The translations under genes and the position numbers were made by a program. The notes under the pieces are model-generated. The model was not told where the DNA came from and searched no databases. It saw only the letters and a program-made list of their open reading frames with translations. This document shows, piece after piece, positions 27,263 to 37,900 of a DNA stretch of 64,000 nt. This DNA is from JACMRI01 sp043778625 (lineage in GTDB: Bacteria > Bacteroidota > Bacteroidia > UBA4408): positions 1 through 64,000 of the forward strand of contig JAYWFU010000001.1 in assembly GCA_043778625.1 (NCBI GenBank), in the 5' to 3' direction. The stretch's first letter is position 1; the number at the start of each line of letters is the position of its first letter.

Positions 27263-28699
27263 ATGGCTAACCAAGGCATTGCCCTACAAGTGGAACAACA
27301 GCTACACCAAGCCATGGCGGTAGTGGCCACTAATGACCAAGCCCTATTTTTTGAAACCTTTGCTCAGTTTGTTACCTGCAAACAGCACAATCCATTATTA
27401 CTATTGCGAGGTTACGCAGGCACAGGCAAAACCACCACACTCAAAGCTATTATAGCTACCTTACAACACTACAACGTACCCATACTACTTATGGCGCCAA
27501 CAGGGCGTGCAGCTAAGGTTATGACTAACTACACAGGAAAAAGCGCAAGTACATTACACAGGCGAATGTACAAATCAAAAACAACAGCAACAGGCGGGCG
27601 CAAACTTACACGTATGCCTAATTTGCTTACTAATGCGGTGTTTGTGGTAGATGAAGCATCAATGATTAGTACACAAACCGTAGGCAACCAAGATAATTCG
27701 TTACTTGATGATTTGTTAAATTATGTATATAACGGCACAGCGTGTAGGCTACTGTTAATGGGCGATGTGGCGCAGCTGCCCCCCGTAGGTGAAACTGAAG
27801 CTAAAGCGCTGGACGAAGATTATATACAAAACATACACTCTTGCACCTTGTACACTGCCGAACTGCGCGAAGTAGTGCGCCAACGTGCCGATTCAGGCAT
27901 ATTGTACAACGCCACATTATTACGCCTGCAACTAATGCAACACGTGTATGGCAATGTATTACAACCCAAATTTGAACTAGCAGGCTATAAAGATATTGTG
28001 CAGTTGGAGGGCGATGATATTGTGGATGCGGTAACATCAGCCTATGATAATGATGGTATTGACAGTACAATAATTATTTGCCGAAGCAACAAACGTGCGT
28101 ATTTATTTAACCAAAATATTCGCACACGCGTACTACAATTAGAGGACGAAATAACCGTGGGCGATTATATAATGATAGCCAAAAACAGTTATTATTGGTT
28201 GCCCGAGGGTAGCCCAGTTGATTTTATTGCTAACGGCGATACGGCACGTATTGTGCGCATACACAAGTATATAGAACTGTACGGAATGCGATTTTGCAAA
28301 GCAAGTATCGAACTAGTAGATTATGACCAAATGGAAGCCATTGAACTATGGTTTATGATGGATACGCTAGCTATGGAAGCTCCCAGCTTATCACAAGCAC
28401 AGAGTAATGCGTTTTATACTGCTGTGTTGGAGGACTATGCTAGCGAACCCAGCACTACCAAACGTAGTGAGTTAGTTAAAACTAACGAGTTTTATAACGC
28501 CCTGCAAGTAAAGTTTAATTACGCCGTTACTTGTCACAAAGCACAGGGCGGGCAGTGGCAACATGTGTTTATTGACCAAGGTTATTTAATTGACGAAATG
28601 CTTAACGAAGATTTTGCCAAGTGGTTGTACACCGCGCTAACACGCAGTACACAGCAAGTGTATTTAATTAATTTTAATGCTGCTTTTATGGCTGATTAA
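27263..28699 (+). CDS. RecD-like ATP-dependent DNA helicase
   Basis: A 478-residue superfamily 1 helicase. Walker A is GYAGTGKT at residues 50-57, with LMAPTGRAAKVM (motif Ia), FVVDEASMIS (motif II), and LLMGDVAQLPPVG (motif III). The C-terminal UvrD-C2 region has YAVTCHKAQGGQW. This short form lacks the long N-terminal domain of RecD2 and is common in Bacteroidota as a stand-alone AAA helicase. It starts 8 bp after the beta-helix gene, so the two may be co-transcribed. Confidence 0.92.
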   Translation: MANQGIALQVEQQLHQAMAVVATNDQALFFETFAQFVTCKQHNPLLLLRGYAGTGKTTTLKAIIATLQHYNVPILLMAPTGRAAKVMTNYTGKSASTLHRRMYKSKTTATGGRKLTRMPNLLTNAVFVVDEASMISTQTVGNQDNSLLDDLLNYVYNGTACRLLLMGDVAQLPPVGETEAKALDEDYIQNIHSCTLYTAELREVVRQRADSGILYNATLLRLQLMQHVYGNVLQPKFELAGYKDIVQLEGDDIVDAVTSAYDNDGIDSTIIICRSNKRAYLFNQNIRTRVLQLEDEITVGDYIMIAKNSYYWLPEGSPVDFIANGDTARIVRIHKYIELYGMRFCKASIELVDYDQMEAIELWFMMDTLAMEAPSLSQAQSNAFYTAVLEDYASEPSTTKRSELVKTNEFYNALQVKFNYAVTCHKAQGGQWQHVFIDQGYLIDEMLNEDFAKWLYTALTRSTQQVYLINFNAAFMAD

Positions 28700-28723
28700 A
28701 ATCAAATTAAGCAATATAACACG

Positions 28724-29077
28724 TTACAAATTTTCCAGCTCTTGCTTTAATTTTTTAGTGAGAGATTGTACCACCAATTCGTACGAGTGGTCAATCCATT
28801 GTTGTAGTTGAGCGTTGCTATAATCGCTTGCTAACTGTACCGAGTTCCAGTGTGTTTTGTTCATGTGCCAACCTGGGATAATACCTGAGTAGCGCTCGCG
28901 TAAATCAATCGCAAGTTCGGGGTCGCACTTTAGGTTGGCGTAGTCCGGTTTGTTTATGCAAATGAGTGCAAACATTTTACCCATTACCTTAAACACTAAT
29001 GTTTCGTTGTCAAACGGTAATGTTTCTTCTACTCCATGCTTGCTAAGGCAATAGGCTCTAAAGTCTTCTAAGTACAT
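28724..29077 (-). CDS. MmcQ/YjbR-family protein
   Basis: A 117-residue YjbR/MmcQ protein (double-wing fold, often called DNA-binding). The family pattern is clear: CLSKHGVEETLPFDNETLVF, KMFALICI, and GIIPGWHMNKTHWNSVQL. It is read convergently to the helicase gene, with 24 bp between stops. Its cellular role is not established in any relative I know. Confidence 0.88.
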   Translation of the reverse strand: MYLEDFRAYCLSKHGVEETLPFDNETLVFKVMGKMFALICINKPDYANLKCDPELAIDLRERYSGIIPGWHMNKTHWNSVQLASDYSNAQLQQWIDHSYELVVQSLTKKLKQELENL

Positions 29078-29095
29078 TTTTTTGCTAGATAAAAT

Positions 29096-30064
29096 TTAAA
29101 AACTACGATGCTCTGTTTTAAATAGTTCTTCTTTAGGTAAGTTTTTAAAATATTCGTACGTTATTTTTAACCCCTCTGCTCGGTCTACTTTAGGATTCCA
29201 GCCCAGTAGTTGTTGGGCTTTGGTAATGTCGGGGCGGCGCTGTTTAGGGTCGTCAGTAGGTAAGGGTTTTATAATTAGTTGTTGGTTAGCACCCGTAAGT
29301 TTTAGTATCTCGTCACCAAATTCCTTAATCGTTATTTCGTCGGGATTACCAATATTCACAGGCAAATGGTAATCACTCAATAATAGTTTGTAAATACCGT
29401 CCACCAAATCAGCCACGTAACAAAACGAGCGCGTTTGCGAACCATCGCCAAATAGTGTTAAATCTTCGCCACGCAGTGCTTGCCCAATAAATGCAGGCAA
29501 TACACGACCATCGTTTAATCGCATGCGCGGGCCGTAGGTATTAAATATGCGTACAATGCGGGTTTCTACATTATGCACATTGTGGTAGGCCATGGTCATA
29601 GCTTCCATAAAACGCTTGGCCTCGTCGTAGCAGCCACGTGGCCCTACAGGGTTTACATTGCCCCAATAGTCTTCGGTTTGTGGGTGTACGGCAGGGTCGC
29701 CGTACACTTCGCTAGTGCTGGCTACCAGTATGCGGGCCTTTTTGGCTGTGGCTAAGCCCAATACGTTGTGCGTACCTAACGACGATACCTTGAGGGTTTG
29801 TATCGGAATTTTTAAATAATCGATGGGTGATGCTGGCGATGCAAAGTGCATAATATAATCCAACGTACCTTGTATGTGTATGTATTTGCTTACATCGTGG
29901 TGGTGAAATTCAAACTGAGGCAATGGCATTAAGTGCGCAATGTTAGCCATATCGCCCGTTATTAGGTTGTCCATGGCAATTACGTGGCAACCCTCTTTTA
30001 TAAATTTGTCGCACAAATGCGACCCCAAAAAGCCCGCAGCTCCTGTTATTAATACTCTTTTCAT
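29096..30064 (-). CDS. UDP-glucuronate decarboxylase (UDP-xylose synthase) family
   Basis: A 322-residue extended SDR enzyme. The NAD-binding GAAGFLG is at 8-14; STSEVYGDP at 117-124 and the Tyr146/Lys150 pair in GCYDEAK form the active site. The WGNVNPVGPRGCYDE run is typical of UXS enzymes, which turn UDP-glucuronate into UDP-xylose for surface glycans. A dTDP-glucose dehydratase is less likely given these motifs. It follows the YjbR gene only by chance of direction (19 bp); it is divergent from the T9SS block. Confidence 0.9.
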   Translation of the reverse strand: MKRVLITGAAGFLGSHLCDKFIKEGCHVIAMDNLITGDMANIAHLMPLPQFEFHHHDVSKYIHIQGTLDYIMHFASPASPIDYLKIPIQTLKVSSLGTHNVLGLATAKKARILVASTSEVYGDPAVHPQTEDYWGNVNPVGPRGCYDEAKRFMEAMTMAYHNVHNVETRIVRIFNTYGPRMRLNDGRVLPAFIGQALRGEDLTLFGDGSQTRSFCYVADLVDGIYKLLLSDYHLPVNIGNPDEITIKEFGDEILKLTGANQQLIIKPLPTDDPKQRRPDITKAQQLLGWNPKVDRAEGLKITYEYFKNLPKEELFKTEHRSF

Positions 30065-30174
30065 CTGTAGTGGGTATAAAAATATTTTTGTATAAATGTA
30101 AAATCTTTTTTGTGAGTTGTGTTATTTTATTCTATTTTTAAACATTAACATTTTTAAATAAGATAGTTCTTGCT

Positions 30175-33126
30175 ATGAAAAAACATATTTACACCTTATT
30201 ACTATTAGCCTTATGTACCACTGTTGCACAAGCTCAAGTACCTGATAGTATTAACTACCAAGCCATTATACGTTATACCAGCGGTAAGTTAATAGCTAAG
30301 AACAAACTAGTAAATTTTAAATTTATCGTAACCGTTGGCACAGGTAACACTATTACTGAAACTTATGTAGAAACACAACTACATACAATAAATAATGATT
30401 TTGGATTGGCTAACCTAAAAATAGGTAACGGAACTTATGTTTCGGGAGTAGCTAGATTAAGCCTATTGCCGTGGCAAAAAGCCAATGCCGAATTACAAGT
30501 GGAGGTGGATACATTAGGCGGAACTGCATTTAGTAACATAAGCTTTACAAAATTGGTTGCTGTACCTTATGCGTTTTATGCCAATGGTGCTGATAGTGCT
30601 GCGAAAGCTGGAGTTGCAGGCATAGCTAATGATGTTCCAGTAACTTATAATAATGCTAGTAATACACTAACTATTGGTACTAACACAAAACTATTGGTTA
30701 GAGATATTATAACAAAACAAAGCGGGATAAGTAACGGATTGCTAATAAATAAAGTTGCTGGAGGCGGAATAAATGGTGGAGACGATTATCAGTTATATGC
30801 TAAAAACCAAGAGCTAACAATTTCAGGTAATATATTATCATTAAGCGGTACTCCAGCCTCTGTACCAATAAATTTACCCACTTATAATTACTATGCTGGC
30901 ACTGGTTTAGTGTTAACGGGTAGTCAGTTTAGTTTTGATAGCACAATAATTACGGCTCCATTCTCTGTAAAAAACACAACGCGAGTAAGATTTAATAATG
31001 GAGCAAAAAAGCTACATGTGTTTACTCCACTACCTCATTTAGAACTTAATCCGTCCAACAACTATTTAACGATAAGAGATACCTTAGCTGGGTCAATAAA
31101 AGACTCTGTTGACTTATCTGGGTTGGTTAAAACGTATACTGCTGGTAATGGTATTGCTATTAGTGCATCTAATGTAATAACTAATTTAAAACCTGATCAA
31201 ACGGTAACATTTAACAACACTGGTAATACACAAGTAACAGGTATTTATCCCAATTTCACAGTAAATACAACACAAGCGCCTGTAAGTTTTCAACTCCAAA
31301 CATTTGGTAATTATGTAGGATTAAGTATTAATGGTAGTACTTTAAATGTAGATACATTGATTAGATCAAATAAATTAAAAAGAGTAGGTAATACACTCAC
31401 AAGTAGCCTTAACTTTGGGCTCTATCCATCTTACACAGAAGGTAGCGAAACAATTATTGGAAGTGTTATAAACACGATAACATTAGGGAATTTAGTAACA
31501 CAAGTTAATGGGGTTAATAGCCTCCCAATTAGTTTACCTAGAGGTTTAGATACGATTACATTTAAAGAGCCTTTACTTTATTTTGATACTGTGTTTTATG
31601 GTGGTAATAAAAAAATTACGCCGCGATTAAAGCCTCAATTGCCTAATTCATTTTTAGTTGGACCACAATCAGGCTTCACAGCAGTTCAGCCAACGTTTAG
31701 GCAAATTGTATCTGCTGATTTAGCTACAATTCCAATTGTACAGGCCTCAGCAACTAATGTTGGACAAAATTACATAACCAAGTTTTCAGTAGCGAGTGGT
31801 AAACTTATTGAAAACTCCAAACTTTATGAGTCGGTAATACCCGCCTCACTAGGTTATATTGGTTGGGGTACTATAACACCGTTAAATAATTTTACAATAA
31901 ATGGAGGTTTGATTAGTACCCCAGCATCATTTCAACTTACTAATGCAACAGCAGGGCTAGGAGTAGACGATGGTTTTAAAATAAAATTTGATGGGGCTAG
32001 TACTACAATAAGTAATAAACCTAATGGACTTATTAACTTCCAAACGAATGGCTTGATAGATCGTATGAGCATAGCAGATACCTCAGTGTTTATAAAAACG
32101 AAATTAAATTTAACTAGTGCTATAAATGTTGGAGGTACTTCAAAATATGGCGCTTCCGGCGACGTACTTACAAGTCAAGGAGGAGCTTTTCCTCCAAAAT
32201 GGGCACCTGCATTGGGTGGCAGTATTTGGACTCGTTCGGCACCTACAATTTTTCAAGCTACTCCAACTGATAATGTTAATATTGGAAAATTATCTAACAC
32301 AAACCCTAACGTTAAATTAGCAGTATACACCACAACAGGTTTTGACACTGCTATATACGCGCAGTCAACAGGCAAAATAGGAATTATTGGGGAAGTACAG
32401 AACCAAATAGCACAAACCTATGGCGTACGAGGTTTAAGCAACGGTACGGGATTATCAACTCTACAAGCCACATCGGTTAAAGCATCAGATTATTCGGCAG
32501 GTGTGTTTGGCGAGGCTACAAATTCGAGTAATAACATAACTTATGGGATTATAGGAAAAACAGCATCAAAGCATCCTCAAGGTGCAGGTGTTTTTGGCAT
32601 TGCTGATGCTGATTCTAGTGATGGCGTTAGAGGTATTACAGTACTTAATAGCAAAGGTAACGCAGGGTCATTTGTTAATTTTGCTAACAATAACGGTTCG
32701 CCAACAGTATTTATTAGTAATCAAGCATCTCTGGGAAATGTAGGCGCAGCTGCATTGTTTGTAGATGGTGGGCAGAGAGTTAAAACAACAATAGTAACAG
32801 CCAATTACACACAAACCCTTGGCGATTATATTATAATAGCAAATAATAGTACCATGACACAAATAAATATTGATTTGTTAACTCCTACTATTGCACTGGA
32901 GGGTACAACTATAATTATACGCAACGTGGGTACAGGCAAAATGAAGTTAAACGCAAATGGACCTTTAGAGATATATTCTGATGGTATTGTGAGAGATTTT
33001 GTAGCGTTTATTCCTATATACGGAACTAGTAGTAAAACACCAACATCAGTAATTGCAGAAAAAAACATTTCGTTTAAATTAGTTGTTGCTACAGTTGGAG
33101 GGGTTCCTACCTGGGTAGAGTATTAA
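30175..33126 (+). CDS. Large secreted fibre-like surface protein
   Basis: A 983-residue protein with signal peptide (residues 1-21, ending AQA). The first 130 mature residues match a domain common at the start of Bacteroidota surface proteins: SINYQAIIRYTSGKLI, then FGLANLKIGNG, then LLSVPYA-like LVAVPYAFYANGAD. The middle is Gly/Asn/Thr-rich beta-strand sequence. Repeated short turns such as YGVRGLSNGTG and YGIIGKTASKH resemble phage tail-fibre or beta-helix rungs. No C-terminal sorting domain is seen, so how it reaches the surface is open. It heads the T9SS block, 10 bp before the next gene. Confidence 0.82.
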   Translation: MKKHIYTLLLLALCTTVAQAQVPDSINYQAIIRYTSGKLIAKNKLVNFKFIVTVGTGNTITETYVETQLHTINNDFGLANLKIGNGTYVSGVARLSLLPWQKANAELQVEVDTLGGTAFSNISFTKLVAVPYAFYANGADSAAKAGVAGIANDVPVTYNNASNTLTIGTNTKLLVRDIITKQSGISNGLLINKVAGGGINGGDDYQLYAKNQELTISGNILSLSGTPASVPINLPTYNYYAGTGLVLTGSQFSFDSTIITAPFSVKNTTRVRFNNGAKKLHVFTPLPHLELNPSNNYLTIRDTLAGSIKDSVDLSGLVKTYTAGNGIAISASNVITNLKPDQTVTFNNTGNTQVTGIYPNFTVNTTQAPVSFQLQTFGNYVGLSINGSTLNVDTLIRSNKLKRVGNTLTSSLNFGLYPSYTEGSETIIGSVINTITLGNLVTQVNGVNSLPISLPRGLDTITFKEPLLYFDTVFYGGNKKITPRLKPQLPNSFLVGPQSGFTAVQPTFRQIVSADLATIPIVQASATNVGQNYITKFSVASGKLIENSKLYESVIPASLGYIGWGTITPLNNFTINGGLISTPASFQLTNATAGLGVDDGFKIKFDGASTTISNKPNGLINFQTNGLIDRMSIADTSVFIKTKLNLTSAINVGGTSKYGASGDVLTSQGGAFPPKWAPALGGSIWTRSAPTIFQATPTDNVNIGKLSNTNPNVKLAVYTTTGFDTAIYAQSTGKIGIIGEVQNQIAQTYGVRGLSNGTGLSTLQATSVKASDYSAGVFGEATNSSNNITYGIIGKTASKHPQGAGVFGIADADSSDGVRGITVLNSKGNAGSFVNFANNNGSPTVFISNQASLGNVGAAALFVDGGQRVKTTIVTANYTQTLGDYIIIANNSTMTQINIDLLTPTIALEGTTIIIRNVGTGKMKLNANGPLEIYSDGIVRDFVAFIPIYGTSSKTPTSVIAEKNISFKLVVATVGGVPTWVEY

Positions 33127-33135
33127 CACCACGCC

Positions 33136-33873
33136 ATGAACTACCTTTTTAATATACTACTACTTACCACTTTGTGTAACTTTGCTACTGCACAATCGCG
33201 CGAGCGTGAAGTTGTGAGTAGTGGAGGTGGAGTAAGCAGTACAATAACCTACACCATTGGCGAGGCCGTAATTGATTACGGCACAAATGCCACAGCAGGC
33301 ACAACGCTTACGCAAGGGTTTCAACAACCTACTATTGATGAACTAGTACGTAGTAATGCTTTTGATTTTACAGTAACTACTTATCCAACGTCATGCGTAG
33401 GATTTGATGATGGCGGAGCTACAATTAAAGTAATAAACAGTTATAGTTCGTACAGCGTATTGTGGAGTAAGGGTACAACTAAAGATTCGCTAAATAATTT
33501 AGCCGCAGGTAGTTATAACGTACAATTAACTACGCCCGAAACTACTATTACCAAGCCTTTTACCATAATGCAAGGCACTGGTGAGTGTAACTTGGAAGTT
33601 AAAAACGGTATGCTAATTAACGGCGATGGCGTTAATGAAATATTTTATATTAAAGGTATTGAGCAATACGTGGAAAACACAGTAACAATATACAATCGTT
33701 GGGGTGGATTAGAATGGAAGGGTACCAACTACGATAATATAACAGTAGTGTTTAAGGGAATTAACACACAGGGCGCAGAATTACCAAGCGGCACTTATTT
33801 TTATAATTTTAAATACAAAACACCTAGCGGCCAAATAAAAAACAAACGCGATTGGTTAGAACTTACTCGATAA
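33136..33873 (+). CDS. Secreted protein with T9SS type B sorting domain
   Basis: A 245-residue protein with signal peptide (cleavage near ATAQ). The N-terminal part has SGGGVSSTITYTIGEAVI and TLTQGFQQP, a strand pattern seen before gliding-associated domains. The last 90 residues are a gliding-motility-associated C-terminal (type B) sorting domain: GDGVNEIFYIKGI, TIYNRWGGLEWKG and LPSGTYFYNFKY. T9SS cargo of this type is moved by PorP/SprF-dependent export. It sits directly before a PorP/SprF gene. Confidence 0.88.
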   Translation: MNYLFNILLLTTLCNFATAQSREREVVSSGGGVSSTITYTIGEAVIDYGTNATAGTTLTQGFQQPTIDELVRSNAFDFTVTTYPTSCVGFDDGGATIKVINSYSSYSVLWSKGTTKDSLNNLAAGSYNVQLTTPETTITKPFTIMQGTGECNLEVKNGMLINGDGVNEIFYIKGIEQYVENTVTIYNRWGGLEWKGTNYDNITVVFKGINTQGAELPSGTYFYNFKYKTPSGQIKNKRDWLELTR

Positions 33874-33876
33874 TCA

Positions 33877-34830
33877 ATGTCTAAAATAAGCCTATATATA
33901 TATCTGTTGTCGAGTGTTGTGTTTAGCACAACAACGCATGTTACCGCACAGCAAGACCCTCAGTTTAGCCAATACATGTTCAATCATTATTTGCTAAATC
34001 CAGCTTATGCGGGTAGTAGAGAAGTACTATGTGTGTCGGGTGTGGTACGCGACCAGTGGCTTAATGCCGCAAAAAGTAGCGGTAGTGCATCGCAAACCCA
34101 AACCCTATCTATAACTAGCCCCACTAAAAACAAAAACATGGGTTTAGGGCTTAATTTTATGAATGATAAAATAGGCCCTAAAACCACTACATCTGTTACG
34201 GCATCATACGCTTATCATTTAAAGTTAAATAAGGCAAATTTAAGTTTTGGGTTAAAAGCAGGGGTGCTTTCGCATACAGTAAATTGGAATTTAGTAAGCT
34301 ACCAAGATGCCACTGACCCCAACATACCTAAGGGTATACAAAAAAGAGTAGTGCCCACCCTAGATTTTGGTGCGTATTATTACACGCAATTAGGCTACGT
34401 GAGTTTTGGGCTAACGCACCTTAATAGCCCCAAGGTGTATAGCTATTTACCAACTATTCAAAATTATTTTGTGCCACATGCCTACTTAGCCATTAGTCGT
34501 TCGTGGGTGGTAACCGATAAGTTAATTTTAAACCCATCGGTGCTTTACAAAAACATAGTGTACAAAGGTGGTGCAAGCACTCCACTGTCAATTGATGTAA
34601 ACTTAAATGCCCGCATTAATAATGCCTTTTGGCTAGGGGCATCGTATAAGCATAACTTTGGTATGGCGGTGTTGTTTCAGTATTTTGTAAACGAAAAAAT
34701 GAAAGTGGGCTACTCCTACGACTTAGGCTTAACAGGTATTGGCAAGTATGCGGGTGCCACACACGAGTTTTTTATGAGTTATGATTTTAGCATATTTAAT
34801 AGCAAAATTACAAGCACTCGTTTTTTGTAG
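33877..34830 (+). CDS. PorP/SprF-family type IX secretion outer-membrane protein
   Basis: A 317-residue beta-barrel protein. After a signal peptide it begins QQDPQFSQYMFNHYLLNPAY followed by AGS, the PorP/SprF signature, and then alternating barrel strands (GLGLNFMNDKIGP, YAYHLKLNKANLSFGLKAGV). PorP/SprF paralogs are needed to secrete or attach cargo with type B sorting domains. It lies 3 bp after one such cargo gene and 117 bp before the giant one. It is therefore probably dedicated to them. Confidence 0.93.
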   Translation: MSKISLYIYLLSSVVFSTTTHVTAQQDPQFSQYMFNHYLLNPAYAGSREVLCVSGVVRDQWLNAAKSSGSASQTQTLSITSPTKNKNMGLGLNFMNDKIGPKTTTSVTASYAYHLKLNKANLSFGLKAGVLSHTVNWNLVSYQDATDPNIPKGIQKRVVPTLDFGAYYYTQLGYVSFGLTHLNSPKVYSYLPTIQNYFVPHAYLAISRSWVVTDKLILNPSVLYKNIVYKGGASTPLSIDVNLNARINNAFWLGASYKHNFGMAVLFQYFVNEKMKVGYSYDLGLTGIGKYAGATHEFFMSYDFSIFNSKITSTRFL

Positions 34831-34947
34831 CTATTTACTCAGTTTTATTGGTTAATAACATCTAAAATAATATAGCGATATTGGTTTTGTTTAGTATATT
34901 TACTTAAATAATATAAATTAGTCACTTCTCTACATACACCTTTTAGC

Positions 34948-37900
34948 ATGAAACTATATCTATCCTTCGTATTTATTTTTTTCTCATTAATTACCAAAGC
35001 ACAGTTACTTAATACCACAACCTCTACAACTCCTGCGGATATTACGGTATGTGGTGCTACCAAAACATTTAGTGTAACTATTAACAATCCATCACCATTT
35101 ACGCTAAGTAATGTAAAGGTGGGGGTAACAATGCCAACAGGCGTAGTGTACATGCCAACAAGTGTTATTAATGCTACCGATACTCACACAATAGCTACCA
35201 GTACACCTAATTTTATAATAGCTAATTTACCTACATTAACTGCTGTAACAGTTACATTTACAGTTAAGGTTACATGTGCTGTATTACCATTTTTGGCATC
35301 GGGTGCTACTATCGAAAATAAATATAAAATTACCTATACGGGTAACGGCACTAATTATACTGATAATCATACCACGGTAAACTACTCGGTTAAACAACCT
35401 AACTTGTCTATTACTACTTTTACTAATCAAAGTTATGCAGGTAATATTGGCGATACTTATACCCGCTGTATAACAGTAACCAACGGTGGTGTGGGCGAAC
35501 TATCGGAGTTTACATTAACTGATGCGCATGGCAATGGTGTGGTAATTAATTCGGTTTCAAATGGAGTATGGACACCTACCGCAGGGCTCGAAACGGTGGT
35601 GCTAAACGCTACACACTTTACGGCTATTGGTAACGGCAACGGTTTGTTTGAGTCGGGAGAGAGTATTATAATATGCGAAAACGTAACCGTTAATAATTGT
35701 ACTCCTATAGGAGTACTATCAGCTATTGAAGCGGGTTGGGGCTGTAACGGTAGCGTGTGCCAATCGTCTATATCAAGTGCTAATGTGGTGTTTCCTAATC
35801 TTGCACCCAATTTAGTGGTTACACCCACAGGTGGTTTAAACGCTTGTTTGGGTAACGGATTTGCAAGTACGCAACAATTAAAATTTAAAAACACAGGCGT
35901 TGGTCAGGCCACTAACATTGTATATGATATTTTTAACTCCACTGGTGCAGGTTATTGGAATGGTATGAAAACCAAGTGGGATTTATCCACCATTACTTAT
36001 ACACTTAATGGTGGTGCTGCTACACCAATAGCTGTAACATCATCATCACCACTTGCTGCCTCTGCGGCATGTAGTGGCGGAGTTTCATCGTCAGGGGCAT
36101 TTAAAATTACTATTCCTAACATGAATCCTAACGACGAAATAATACTGTATTTTAATTCGGAATCGTGCTGCGAAAGTTATGTAAACAATGGTTGGCGCTT
36201 TAAGGGTACTTACGAAAGTATATGTACCAATACCTACACCACAGTAGAGGATTGGGGCAAGGTATATAATTGGTATAATAGTTCACTTACTACTAACAAT
36301 TCGCCTGCATCAGTAGTGTCGGGGCAGGCGGGCACTTTTAACGCATTGTTTCAAACGGCTTACCTAACTGACCTATCGGGCATGGGTAACAATAAAATAA
36401 CTATTGATTATATTGTACCCGCTTGTTTAACTTATGTAGCAGGGAGTGCCAAAATAAAAGACCCAAACAATATCGTTAGTCATTCTACACCAACCGTAAC
36501 CATAATAGGCGATACGGTTAGAGTAGAATATAGTAATAATATTCAGTTTTATTTTGACCAATTTCAAGCATTAATTGATTTACAAGCTAACTGTGCAATG
36601 TGTGCAGGAGGGGGTAATTACAACATACAATCCATACTATATTACACCCCCAACAATAGTTGTGGTTGCAAAGTATATTTAAGTACATTAAATACTCCCA
36701 TAGAGGTAGTGTGCCCCATAGTGTGCGAGGGTTTAAATTTAAAAGCATTTAAAATAGAGCGTACCAGCTACGGTAAGGCCGATGTAAACAACGACGGCAT
36801 ACCCGAAGCCACGGCCGTAGTACCCACAGATGTGAGGGTAGATAGAGCAATGTACGGCGACACAGTTACATCAACCTACAATGCTGTAATAAAAACAAGT
36901 GTTGCACACCCTGTGTGGAGTAACGGTTATTTAAAAGCTAGCATCACCAATGGTAATAACCTAACTGCATTAGGAGGGGTGTTAAAAAGATACAGAGCGG
37001 GGGTATTAATTACTACCGTTAACATACTACCCGTTAGTGCTACATCTGCTGCGGGTGTTTTTAATTACGACATAAGCACGTTAATAGCTACCAGTATTAA
37101 TAACGACTCGTTGGTATTTACACCCCAATACCAAGTTACCACTAATATTGGCGGTTCGGTTATGCAATCGGCTACGGTTACTAATGATTTTTATGTGTCA
37201 GTAATTCCTACTCCCACCTTAACTACTGATAAGTTTGCGTGTAATAATTTTAAGGGGCAGTTTTCTATTATTGGTTATTATTATGATAATTATGGTCCTG
37301 AAGGCTACACCACCAAAAGTTGCAATAATGTAACTTTTACACAAAATTATTATTTGAGTATTGGTCAATGTTGTGGTAACTATGCTGGGGGTAATCTATT
37401 TCCTAACGAGTATCGCCAATGGGCTACTATTGATACCCTCAGGGTGGTAATGCCTGTGGGTTACACTTTTGTATCAGCTAATTTTGACCATCGGGCAACG
37501 GCAGGAACTCTTAAACCTGTACGTCTTTCTTTGCCATATAGTATAGTACCATTATCTACTACTACTAACGTATGGAGTTTTTATGTAGGTAATTATTTTA
37601 TAGGTGGTAGCCCAACAATAGTACCAAGCGACGATGGTTTTCATGGTACGTTTAATGTCACAGCCACCCCATCGTGCGAGGCAGTGGGTAATGTTAGTGT
37701 GCCTATTCAGTATGATTGGGTGTTTAAACCAAGTGTGTTTTTAAAACAGCCCGTTGCTGATAATTTAATTATTCGTAATGGGCAAGACAATGTTAATTAC
37801 GCTAAACCCAATGTAACAATACAATCTATATTACCTAATGTGTTAGCTTATAGCACTACTGTAAATTGGGACGTTGTACTTACCAACACTACTGCCACTG

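Noticed and set aside
30175..33126. Prophage tail fibre as evidence of a prophage
   Set aside because: The fibre-like protein has a signal peptide and a Bacteroidota surface N-terminal domain, and no phage structural genes are nearby.
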